The position numbers and the translations under genes are program-made. Under the pieces are notes generated by a model. That model searched no databases, had not been told where the DNA came from, and saw nothing but the letters and a program-made list of their open reading frames with translations. Positions 10,839 through 21,539 of a DNA stretch of 64,000 nt are shown piece after piece. This stretch comes from Arenicola marina (lineage: Eukaryota; Annelida; Polychaeta; Arenicolidae). Position 1 is the first letter of the stretch; each line of letters begins with the position of its first letter. The stretch is taken from positions 26,706,352 through 26,770,351 of the forward strand of contig OZ025257.1 in assembly GCA_964019135.1 (NCBI GenBank), written 5' to 3'.

Positions 10839-12391
10839 CCCTTTCCTCAAATTATTATATATTAACGATATATAAGCTTATGTGTATATAACCTGGATAA
10901 ACACACGGGCCACGCCCAATAAAAGTGACAAATCAGAAGGCAACAATCGGTGGGATTGGCGGCACATTCCTACGCGAAGAACGCCATAATAATAGTTCTG
11001 TCGAATATGATGTGACAAGGAAGTGTGTCAGGAAAGGAGGTCCCTGTTTTTATTGTGCGTGTCTGTAGAAGCGATGGTGGCAAAACCGATACGAAGGTTT
11101 GGAACTCGATTGAGTCATGCCGACATCATTCGTGAGACATAGGAACTGGTGCAATCCCGTGGAGATGGAATGGCTGCCGTATTAGCACATGCGAGTACGA
11201 GGTGTTGAGAGGGAGGATGATGGGCACGAGTGACGCTTGTGACAACGAAAATCGGTCGCCATTCTGCATTATGACACATTATGTTAAAACGGAAATGTGA
11301 CACGTACATGATTACAAGTTATATATACTGTAAATTCCATCGCCTTGTATCGAAGCGGTACGAACTGGCGGTGCTACTGAGCGTAGGTAAATGTTCCAAC
11401 CAGTGTAAGGATTTTATGAGAAAACTATAAAAAAACAGATTGTAAAAGTCATGGATTACTCAGGGCGAGGGCCCGTCTGGATCATTAGACGTTTTTTTTT
11501 ATTTAAACAATTGAGGTATGTGTTCCCCATACCTCAATTGATACAGCACGGACGGATCCAGGGGACGGGAGGGGGCCTCTGGTGATAAAGTGGTGTACCC
11601 CCGCCCCCGGTCGCAAGTTTCTAGTGGACACCTCCCTTTTTCATATTCCTGAATCAGCCTTCGTAGAGGACTATAAATGCGTTTGTTACACACCATACAT
11701 ACCCATGCGTTCCGAAGCCGACTATCAACTTGCAAGCGTTGTAAGCAAATGTTGAGAGGAATTGCTTTTTGTACCAAATAACAATCGACATCTTATCGAA
11801 GCGGCGTTGGCCGGCAAAACCCATTAACAATCTATCGTTAAGCTGGCCAATGTGGCTTTCATGCCTCACACCAAAATTCGCGTTTCCTGGTTGACTCAAG
11901 CTAATAAGAGGGCATCTAAGTCACTGTATTTTTGGATAAAATCGAACGATCTTTAAACACATGGATGATTAGAAAGTGAGTATCTATTGATCTTCGGGTC
12001 CCCAGGCTGTAAATAGACCTATGGGTTAATTGAACATATCAATCATACTCGGGCTTAACCTTCACCGAATGACTTTGTGATGGAGTGTGCGGTGGCCAGG
12101 GTAACCATGGGGAGGTGGCGAGCTCGGACGTCACTGGCGCTATTACCACGTTCACCAAGGACGCCAGATCACCCCCCCTCCCTCCCCAAAAAGCATGGCT
12201 AACCTATACCTGATCAGTGAAGGCTATATATAGATGGCACATTAGTGCAAAAGAATCATTACCGCAATTAAATATTCACCTCGTGGAGTAACCAAATGGT
12301 TGTACGCATACAATGTACTGATAGCAAACGGAGCCGTTTTGTAATGTAGCTTGATTGGTGTATTCACAGCACCAGGGGGCAGGTCTGGTTG
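10839..12391. other. Non-coding; contains a perfect hairpin
   Basis: No gene recognised. It holds the 13-bp hairpin at 11508-11540, listed separately. Other open frames here have no family features. Confidence 0.4.
11508..11540. other. Perfect 13-bp stem hairpin
   Basis: CAATTGAGGTATG and its exact reverse complement are separated by a 7-nt loop, and a run of T lies just upstream. No gene beside it explains the structure. Confidence 0.75.
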
Positions 12392-12640
12392 TCATGGAGC
12401 TCTCCTTTGTTTCAGCGTCTGGGTGTGGCGCCGACCGTTGTCCGTGTATAATGACATACAATGGATATCAGGGCCGCAACCTTGGCTTCCCTCGACAGGC
12501 GGGTTGAGAATATCCAGCATTGCCGCCACGATCTCCCCAGATTGGGAGTCGTAACTGACTCTAGTGATGCTTGTTCCTTCAGGATACCCGGTCGTTATCA
12601 CACGGTATACAAACAAAGCCCGAGCTTTCGTTTGGTCCAT
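12392..12640 (-). CDS. Unrecognised small open frame or exon (weak)
   Basis: 82 codons from an ATG at 12640, with balanced composition and no repeat content, unlike nearly all other open frames here. The middle (YDSQSGEIVAAMLDILNPP) and a GCGPDIHC segment look protein-like. The frame stays open upstream to a TAA near 12690, where a weak acceptor (ATTAAG) exists, so it could be an internal exon. No family is recognised, no signal peptide or membrane segment is visible, and it may be chance. Confidence 0.2.
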   Translation of the reverse strand: MDQTKARALFVYRVITTGYPEGTSITRVSYDSQSGEIVAAMLDILNPPVEGSQGCGPDIHCMSLYTDNGRRHTQTLKQRRAP

Positions 12641-13400
12641 GGCCAATAAATAGACTGCACAGCCGGATTTACAAGACGCGATGCCGAGGTGTACTTAATA
12701 GCTGTTGTGGCAGGAGGGAGTGGGTTGCGGGGGGGGGGGGGTCCGAGGTGGAAGGGGCGGCAGGAGAGAGGAAAGGCGAGAGAGTTGTGAACGGAGCTAA
12801 TGATTTGCCCTTTACGCAAAAATAACACATGATACATCTCATTCATATAAAAATATGACAAAAATATAATCGCCTTAAGCCACGCGAATGATGTTCATAT
12901 GAAGATTATCTGAATCTTCGCGGATCATCTTGTGCTTGACATGACGGACAGCTTGATGACCGTAATCACACGCCACATAATGCGAGGGGACTTCAACAGG
13001 TTTCAAACGATACTGTATATGGCGGGCAATTTGGGATTCCATCTATTTGTTTATTGTGAAAATAAATGTGAATTTCGTTTTGCTCCGTAACCGTCCAATC
13101 GTGACATCAGGCAGACAGAAGCCATATCATATATGCTTTTTGAATAGGCGTAAGCTTACTAACAAAGTCAAGTTAAATATATGTATATGGGTCCAAGCGG
13201 AAGCGGCAAGCGGCGGAGATGAGGTGTATTTAGGTTTTGAGGTGTGGTGGGATTTATTTTCTTTACAGATCTGTAATGCTCCGTGGCAAGTAGATCGAGA
13301 TTCCAGCGATGTCTACCAACCACTACATCAATACAACACCGGCCGTGGTATGCCTTGACCGCGGGGCGTCCACCACATCATCCAGTGATCATGTAGCAGA
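12641..13400. other. Non-coding, poly-G tract at 12730-12741
   Basis: No gene is supported. One G homopolymer, otherwise unremarkable. Confidence 0.4.
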
Positions 13401-13409
13401 TACCACAGC

Positions 13410-13770
13410 CGTCTACCCTTTTCCATCGCCATGCCGCCCTCATCCTTGCCCCATATCACGCACTAATTACCTGGCCTGCCCCTTCCCCCCCCCCTCTATC
13501 CTCACCCCCATACCCCCGCCCAATCCCGCGCGCCGTGTTCATGTTACCTTTCATCAATCCATTGCCACTCCTACATTTCCCAAACATACTCATCCGATCG
13601 CCCCTCATTCCACGCTCCACCCTCCACCCTCCACCATCGCCTAGCCCCGCCCTCTCCGTCCCAGACCGCCCCCGCTCCCTTCACCGCCCCAACACAGCCA
13701 TCCACCCAACCCACGCACCCTTTCAATACCTTCCATCTAGGCACCACGCCGCAGGACTCTTCAGATCCTG
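13410..13770. repeat. C-rich low-complexity tract
   Basis: Pyrimidine- and C-rich plus strand built from CCACC/CATCC motifs without a fixed period. Proline-rich frames here are composition artefacts. Confidence 0.6.
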
Positions 13771-13805
13771 ACAACTAATTCCCATTACCGTCACACACCC
13801 CGTGG

Positions 13806-13930
13806 CTCAGCCAATGCCAGATTTATCCGCGTGAATTGACGTCAGAGTTTGTTCAGCCAATGAGCAGCCGCGTAACACTTTGAGCTCGGCTGCAGCCGTG
13901 TCGCCGCTCGTGTCGCCGCTCGATGTGACG
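13806..13930 (+). promoter_or_regulatory. Promoter-like module: CCAAT, CRE, CCAAT
   Basis: TCAGCCAAT occurs twice in the same orientation (CCAAT at 13811 and 13857) around a perfect TGACGTCA at 13837-13844. CpG-rich sequence follows (GTGTCGCCGCTCG repeated). NF-Y/CREB modules of this layout are common in metazoan promoters. No confirmed gene begins nearby, so function is inference. Confidence 0.35.
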
Positions 13931-14120
13931 GGAGCTTATCCAGCGATCTTAATCTCGCGTTCCGGGAAACCGGACACGCATAACCGGCGGGAGATCCCGA
14001 TAATTACACTCGTAACAGTCCGGTCACATCGCCGATGAAAACTCCAGAGATACCGCCATACGCGTTGTAGAGTTTCGCATGCCTCGCCACTTTGACACAT
14101 CAGCAATTTACGTCACATGC

Positions 14121-15850
14121 GTCATTTACGTCCGACAATTAAGCAATTCTTAAACGTAAAATCAACCAACAAATCAAATACAGAAATATTTTACGATCAG
14201 TCTCGCCGAGTTGGGTCGTAAGCGGAGTCCCCATTCGACAGAATATGACCATAAAATATACACCGAAGAATAGCAATAATCGTTGTTGTGTTGCCGGGCA
14301 GAGCTATTATTGCTGCTTCATTTACCCCCATAGAGGACGGGGAGACCGCAGCAGTTGTAATTACCCAGTAGAGCGGGCTGAACGCCTTCCCGCCCGACAC
14401 GCCCCGCAACCCAAAAAACACACTCCAGCTCTCCCTAAAATCACGCGCCGGTCCAGTGAGGGCTGGATGGAGCCGGTCTCTGTCTCGGTCTCTTTCTCCC
14501 ATGCACACGTGGTCCATAGGGTGACAGCGCCCTCTATGTTGAGAATTCATAAATCCGTGAGACGTGCCATCGTGGCTACATTAACGTGGTGACGTCAAAA
14601 TGGCGTCTTTGACACAGGCGGCTAATTGGTTTAGCGGACCGCGCCCGGCGTGGCAACCTCCTCACCTTTCACCAACATGTCGGAATCGAAATGCCAAAGT
14701 GCGAACTATTAAGGGCCAGATCCTTGATAATGGACACCCGTTCATGAACCGTGGGCTTATAGAGGTTCCCACGATGTTCACCATTAGCTGAACAGAGGAC
14801 GTCACGAACCATCCTGGGCGACGCACATATGATGCTTTAATCCAGGACAGAACCACACCCACTTCGAACACGTCTTTGCCCTTTAAATGCCCTCTTGGCG
14901 TTAACTACAGACCGGTCGTGGATAAATCCTATTTAGATGTATCGCATCTGTTCTTCCCACTAAATATTCTCGGTGCCAGACATAAATACCAATAACACAC
15001 GCCATTTTACATGTGGTAGCCATTATTTGTTACACTCGAAAACTTAAAATTTACTTCAGCTCATGAATAATTTACTTCATGAAATAATATACTAATCGAA
15101 AGGTAAATACTAGCATTAAAACCAACCGGCGATGTTTTGCGGATTTTAACTAAAACAAATCTATGGCATGACTGCCCACTTCAAGCATACAACCACAGGT
15201 CTGATATGGCATATCGATGTCATTCTTGCATGAAGGCTAAATCGGAGGTGGTGACACATGCACAATAGCAATAGACATAATAATGTAACATATGGTGTGA
15301 TGCTACACCCTCACACCATCAGCCAAAATAGACTCCCCCTCCCCTCTCGGCATATGGTTTGTAAAAAAAACATGAAAAAGTCATGAAAACGGTTATTTAA
15401 CCATCTCTTTTGCAGTCGTCATCGCGATCTTTGGTGACAATCATTGACATGTGAAGGTAATAGGCTTCAGTTATCTGAGACTTCAAACGAACTTGACATT
15501 TTTGTCGGACAGAAAAAAACTTCGGTTCCTCATTTAACCCAAGCTGTAATGAGTAGTTGACACATCGTGCTATACCATGAGCTCTTCAAGGCATCATGTA
15601 AAGAGGTTTCTTGGTTTTCAGTATGATTAATCATCTATGCACTACCCAATTTTTTGTAATAATCAGGGATAAAAATAAGATGTGAATAAGTATAAGTAGG
15701 TATACAAGGAGTTGGCTGTATGAACATTGACTTACTTCAGTCGTTTTCCAGTCACCGCATGAACGACTATTTCTTGGTGTTACTAAAGGTGTCTTTATTG
15801 CGAGAAAACTAAACTCGGAGGCCGTAACCTAAGACACACCCAAAGTCGTA
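14121..15850. other. Non-coding; CRE plus YY1-like motif at 14589-14607
   Basis: GTGACGTCAAAATGGCGTC combines a CRE with a YY1-type AAAATGGCG motif. The short frame starting there (14600-14791) has no recognised domain. The rest holds no supported feature. Confidence 0.35.
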
Positions 15851-15864
15851 CCTATACCGTCAGA

Positions 15865-16085
15865 CCCCTGTACCTGGTCCAGCCCCGACCGTGGGCCAGA
15901 CAGTCACAGACCCAGATCCAAGCCCAACGTCAAACCCAGACCACCACCACTCCACCCAACCTAGACCCAGACCATGTACCCGCCCCCTCGACCCAGACCA
16001 GCCACCCACACCCTTTCGATCCAGACCAGCCGCCCCCCCCCCCCCCCCACACACACACACTCTCGACCCAGGCCTCCGCCCAGTC
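15865..16085. repeat. C-rich low-complexity tract with CCCAGACC motifs
   Basis: Irregular repetition of CCCAGACC/CGACCC, poly-C at about 16034-16046 and a short CA run. Motif content resembles the array at 54085-55240, but without regular period. Confidence 0.6.
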
Positions 16086-16089
16086 GACC

Positions 16090-18255
16090 CGCTGCAAGTC
16101 GCACACATAGCCTGCATCTACCTGATGCTCCCTGTGGCATTGTATTCATTGCACTTTGATGCGTATTGCTTATGCCACGTCAAGCGCTTCCGCACGCTAA
16201 TGGCGGACATTTGTAGATACCTTGGCGTGCGCATAATCGCCGCTTAGAGGGCGCCACTGGTTGCTGCGTCCCGATGTTTATATATTATTTATGACGCCAT
16301 CAGTTGCTCCCCCATGCACGGCTTACCTTGCACTTACGCTGGCAATGCTTGATAGCTTGGCCATTTGACCAGTTACATTGGGGCTGTGCATTCACCCAGC
16401 AACTTCCACAGATCAGAAAAATTGGCGCCCACTTGCTTATTAATACTAATATAATGTCCAGCGACATGGAAGTGATATCGAGCGCCGAGCCATTTAACAC
16501 GGCTAGGATTGCTTGCCACGTTGCAGCTGACTGTGGCTGGGATCTCTTGTGCTTGCCTGTTCCGTTTGGTCATTTCGATAACAACAAATAGCTCATGAGA
16601 TAATTGTCCGTGTGCGAACCGCATAACGGCTACTTCCGGTCACGCTTGGCTTCCCGTCAGCGCCTGATATATGGTCTGTCAGCCCAGGCCCCATTGCGTA
16701 TTCACTGCGTACCTGTGTCGTACGGCCATGTCTTGATAACCGACACCTTTACGTTAATTCGTTACTTTCGTTTGTTATTTTCTTCCCACTAGAGGGGTTA
16801 ACAGTATTTCATACAAGACCTGTTAATACCATAGGTAAAAACCGGGCATGTGTTCATTTATTTTTCCTAAAAAAACACACAAAAAACACAGCAACGTTAT
16901 CACGTCACTTGAGGTAACTCGTAGCTTAAATCCTATAAAATAGCATGTAGATTAACCAGATGAAGCAGGACTACAAGGGTTGTGGGCGTTGCTGAAAACA
17001 ATGTAGCTATGAAAATCGACGGGGATTTGCACGATAATGAAAACGATGAAAATAAAGCGCAAGATAATTGGACCGCTATATTAAATAGAAATGAAATCAT
17101 TGTGGTACGCCGGCGAAATACAATCATCATGATATTGAATAGCACATGGGGCGTAATCAAGGTATTTGTTAGACCAAATGCACAAGCAAAGAACAGCAGC
17201 ATTCACTCCCAAAAGAACCCGTCCTTTCCGTGCAAACGAACTGGAGGGAATAAGAACTATCATCAACCGACACCTCAGACATCTATCAATGACAACGATG
17301 GAATACAATGGATCTAATTTCCGTAGCGTCGGCTGGAAAAGATCTTGTATAACAATAAGACGGTACTATGTCAGGTATATTCCGAAGGGAATTGATTAGT
17401 TTTATTCCCTGTCGCTGTCGCTAAGTGCAAGCGAAATCCCATCTCTTTTTTTTTTTTATGGAAGATAAACAAATAAGAATGTCTTTCAATAATATTTCCG
17501 GGGACATTGCATATCAGCTTTATTTAGGAAATTACTCAATGATGTCACAAGACTGAAAGGTGAGCTTTGATGCAGTGCATCGAAGGTATCTGCTGTCGAG
17601 GGCGTGTATTATTCCCATGGTTAAGTGTTTTTCGTCTAGCTCAAGAAGATGAGCTGAGAGAATATGAGCCGCATGTCAAAGCACTTGAGTTTTTTTACGC
17701 GTTTACGTCACTTTTTTCGCTCCCAGATTTAAATTGGAAAACGCAAAAATGAGTGGGAAAAGTATGCCTTTCTACTGGTTGGAGCGTTATAACGTAATGT
17801 GAGGAATATAGGCCATATATAGGAGTAACAAAAATGAGCTGGAGTTGTTTTGGCGCGGCACTAACTGTTCAACTACGCCGAGAACCAGAGGCCATATGGA
17901 TTATCACAGCGCTCGCGTTGCTCCTACGCCATACGCGGTTCACCTGTCTGCCCTTCATAGATACATCTATGGAGGACAGGGATTTTGACTGCTAGACACG
18001 AAAAAAACAGGCGATCGCCTTGGCAACAAGGCATAGGATGTCAGTCAAAGGATAGCAAGTCTGTAGATGAGTTGGCCAAATGAAAAACATGCACCTTTCA
18101 CAGTGTTCCCTTTCTAATAGATTTGTCGACGTCGATGTAACATTTTACTTGACACCCAATTGAGAATATTTATAGCAATTTCTGTAGGATATGTTTGTGT
18201 TGTCCCTTAAAAGCGGATTAATCGTTATTTAAAGCCGACTGTCGCCCCACCGCGT
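16090..18255. other. Non-coding, nothing firm
   Basis: Several open frames of 60-111 codons occur but none shows family features. A hydrophobic minus-strand frame at 16933-17202 is discussed among rejected items. Confidence 0.4.
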
Positions 18256-18259
18256 GGGG

Positions 18260-18570
18260 TTCTACCACACTATGGTGGATGACGTCACACTTTCATAACA
18301 CCACAATGGCTGACGTCACGGCGGCATGGGTGATCTCAGTGGATAGATAAAGTGACGGTGCCACATCACCATGGTAGGTGACGTTACACTGGCGTAACGT
18401 CACAATGGATGACGTCACAGTGGATGCCACAGCGGCACATCATCATGGTGGATGATGTTACACCTACGCGGTATTTTTCTATGGTGAATGACGTCACACC
18501 TGCCTCAGGGGATGACGGCACTGGTATAACACCGCAGTGGGTGACGTCACAACAGAGTAAAACCGTAACG
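18260..18570. repeat. Decayed tandem repeat rich in CRE palindromes
   Basis: Five perfect TGACGTCA octamers and several one-base variants (TGACGTTA, TAACGTCA, TGATGTTA) occur in about 300 bp, usually in the context GGTGGATGACGTCACAC. The spacing suggests a degenerate 30-40 bp tandem unit. TGACGTCA is the CREB/ATF consensus, so the array could act as a CRE cluster; function is inference. Confidence 0.7.
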
Positions 18571-19540
18571 TCAGACCGGCGAGATCGCCCAAGGTTCATG
18601 TAACAGCATTCTTGTTCCTGATTTTCCTGACATACGTTATTTCCCGTGCACTTCATAAATGGTGCATCCAAAAAAAGTTATAAGCCTACTGGCGACCATA
18701 CTGAGCAGATGGAGATCTCACATCTGGGTACAGGACGTAATATATGATCGGCTAACAGTGTCATCCGCGCACGTCGTTCGTATCCTAACCTAATAATTTA
18801 TGTATGATGACACTTTTCAGACTTTTATTTTATAATGTTCCTCTCGCAAAAAGCCACCATTTTTGTTTAAACTTGAAGCTGCTTGACCCAAAAATACAGA
18901 AAACACGTCCACAAAGTGGGACCGCCTGCCCCCCCCCCCCCCTCCCCCACTCCCCTGGATTCACTAATGTAAGGTTACCCGGGAGCTCAGATCGTCATTA
19001 CGGCTTGGGGCCGTATTCTTCCCCTAATAGTAAGTCACGCACTAAGTAATTGGTCTTAATTCACTCCGCAAAAACCCCACTAGCATGAAACGGGTATTAG
19101 AGTAAAAAGATCTGTAGCCAATCAGGCAATCAGCAGGTCATAGTTTTATAATATGAGGTTGAGATCAGCGTCAGTCGTCACGGTATAGATATAAACAGTA
19201 TCGCATGAACGCCAAAGGGGCGCTTACCCACAATGTTTTTACCTATAATTGAGTCATTTGAGATAACTCTCGTATCCTACAAATTAATTAACTCATAAGC
19301 TCGTTGTTTTGGGAGCCCAAGACAGCAATGAATGATGTCATAGCGACGCAATTAATGGTCGTTATTTGTCATTATCATCCGCATTTGTTGCTTATTAGTT
19401 AATTAGTCCATTGTCTATTGTTTTCTTTCGTGCAATGAGAGCAAACGTGTCATGCCGCGAGGAGACTACAGAATAGGAATGGTTCCTTGATTAGATAAAG
19501 CCAAGGCCCTCGAGGGATGAGATATAAATCCAAGGTGTAG
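18571..19540. other. Non-coding; dispersed GGGGCCGTATTC motif
   Basis: At 19007-19042 the sequence GGGGCCGTATTC...AAGTCACGCAC resembles 24517-24553, suggesting ends of one dispersed repeat family. The rest is unremarkable; poly-C at about 18930-18942. Confidence 0.35.
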
Positions 19541-19549
19541 TTTCAGGTG

Positions 19550-19735
19550 CGAATTGAATTGTAGGTTGAGGTGTAGGTTGAGGTGTAGGCTGTAGTCTAT
19601 GTTGAAGTGTAGTTAGAGGTGTAGGTTGAGGTGTTGTTAGAGGTAAAAATTGAGGTGTAGATAAGGTAAAAATTGGGGTGTAGACTAGAGGTATAGGTTA
19701 AGGTATAGATTGGGGCAACATTGATGAAAACGTTG
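19550..19735. repeat. Degenerate minisatellite, TTGAGGTGTAGG unit
   Basis: Repeated 12-13 bp units with many substitutions toward the right. The open frame on the minus strand over it is a by-product. Confidence 0.75.
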
Positions 19736-19884
19736 TGGTGTAACTTGAGGTACAGTTTAACGAGATACAGTTTTTCACGAGATACACATTTCCCTGCAGA
19801 ATACGCTCCAACTATCCGTGCAGCTTCAGGTGTACATATATATATAGTTAACCCGTACGTCGGCCGGTACACCCCTACCACTGA

Positions 19885-20030
19885 GGGGGGGGGGGCACAA
19901 GACGCGACACCCACCCCCCCCCCCACCTCCAGCTTACCTCTATCCCTCCCCACATACCTTACCCCCTCTTCCAACCCCCTCCAGCTTACCCCTATCCCTC
20001 CCTACCTCCCTTAGCCCCCCCCCCCCTCCC
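19885..20030. repeat. G run then C-rich tract with CTTACC(C)CTATCCCTCC repeats
   Basis: A G10 run is followed by C runs and two or three about 60-bp C-rich units. Simple composition, no gene. Confidence 0.55.
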
Positions 20031-20159
20031 CACTCCCCGCAGCGTACTCGCACGGAAAACTTGGCCTGACAAGCAGAGCTGGCAAGCGGAGAGACAAGTG
20101 AAAGGTCGGGGGCAACCCCGGGCCATCTGTATGTCAAAATCCACCCTGCACTCTCATTA

Positions 20160-20255
20160 CCGCCGACAGCGTGTCGCAGGCCGCTCTGTGCAGCCCTGGG
20201 CCGCTCTGTGCAGCCCTGGGCCGCCCTGGGCGGCCCTGGGCCGCCGGGGGCAGCT
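20160..20255. repeat. GC-rich short tandem, 20-bp unit
   Basis: CCGCTCTGTGCAGCCCTGGG occurs twice, followed by three decayed GGGCCGCCCT units. It lies in a CpG-rich patch upstream of the TATA-like site at 20365. Confidence 0.7.
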
Positions 20256-20364
20256 ATTTAAGAAGCCCCCCGCGGCCAGCTGCCTATCGCCCCACGGCCC
20301 GCGCGATGGCAACGGGCCGGCCACATGTCGCCGCCCGCCCCACCTCCCCCCGCCCCCAGCCAAC

Positions 20365-20417
20365 CTATTTATATATTGTCGCTCTTTCAGAGTCAATTGC
20401 CTCTCGCAGACGTGAGT
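20365..20417 (+). promoter_or_regulatory. TATA-like site and donor-like GTGAGT, or a 21-nt microexon
   Basis: CTATTTATATATT at 20365-20377 fits a TATA box or a MEF2-like site inside CpG-rich DNA. It is followed by GCTCTTTCAG, 21 nt, then GTGAGT at 20412. This can be read as a promoter with a very short first exon. It can also be read as an in-frame 21-nt microexon (20391-20411) with a normal acceptor and donor. Neither reading is proved. Confidence 0.25.
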
Positions 20418-20682
20418 AGCAGGCCGATGATGGCCGCGTCCAGGGCGTATTAATTTCTCTTTTGTTCCTCTCTTCTGCTTTGAGAGTTGGAACGGATGGC
20501 TTAGAGGAAGATGTATGACTCCCTTGTCTGCGGACAAAGGTCTTGGTCTTTACGCCGAGACATGATGGGAGAGGGTGAGAGGGGGGAGGTGGGGGGGGGG
20601 GGTAAAAAATCAGACGTTTTTAGGATGGCTTAAATATACAGATAATACGACTGCACTGCGAGTAGTACATCGCAGTCCCCCA

Positions 20683-21512
20683 CCGCCACCCTGGCACTGG
20701 CCCTCGCCGCCACCCTGGCACTGACCCTCATCGCCACCCTGGCACTGACCTCACCGCCACCCTGGCAGTGACCCTCACCACCACCCTGGCTCTGATCCTC
20801 ACCGCCACCCTGGCACTGACCTCACCGCCACCCTGGCACTGGCCCTCACCGCCACCCTGGCACTGACCCTCACCGCCACCCTGGCACTGACCCTCACCGC
20901 CACCCTGGCACTGGCCCTCACCGCCACCCTGGCACTGACCCTCATCGCCACCCTGGCACTGACCCTCACCGCCACCCTGGCACTGACCCTCACCGTCACC
21001 CTGGCACTGACCCTCACCGCCACCCTGGCTCTGACCCTCACTGCCACCCTGGCACTCACCCACACCGCCACCCTGGCACTAACCCACAGCGCCACCCTGG
21101 CACTCACCCACAGCGCCACGCTGGCACTGACCCTCACCGCCACCCTGGCACTCACCCACACCTCCACCCTAGCACTGACCCTCACCGCCACCCTGGCACT
21201 GACCCTCACCGCCACCCTGGCACTGACCATCACCGCCACCCTGGCTCTGAACCACACCGCCACCCTGGCACTGACCCTCACCGCCACCCTGGCACTCACC
21301 CACACCGCCACCCTGGCACTGACCCTCACCGCCACCCTGGTACTCACCCACAGCGCCACCCTGGCACTAACCCTCACCGCTACCCTGGCACTGACCCTCA
21401 CCGCTACCCTGGCACTCACCCACACCGCCACCCTGGCACTCACCCTCACCGCCACCCTGGCACTCACCCTCACCGCCACCCTGGCACTGACCCTCACCGC
21501 CACCGTGCAATA
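20683..21512. repeat. Minisatellite, 24-bp unit, about 35 copies
   Basis: Unit CCCTCACCGCCACCCTGGCA plus four bases; the commonest variants end in CTGA or CTCA. Because 24 is a multiple of three, long frames stay open on the minus strand (a 262-codon VSARVAVR-type repeat), which is not evidence of a gene. Confidence 0.95.
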
Positions 21513-21523
21513 AAAAGACACAA

Positions 21524-21536
21524 GAAGATGGCGGCG
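21524..21536 (+). promoter_or_regulatory. YY1-like motif beside the 24-bp array
   Basis: AAGAAGATGGCGGCG contains the full YY1 consensus AAGATGGCGGC. YY1 sites often sit near transcription or translation starts. No following frame is convincing, so the role is unknown. Confidence 0.3.
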
Positions 21537-21539
21537 CCA

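Noticed and set aside
16933-17202. Very hydrophobic 89-codon minus frame that resembles membrane helices
   Set aside because: Likely the complement of an acidic, lysine- and asparagine-rich plus-strand sequence. No receptor motif (GN, DRY, NPxxY) is present.
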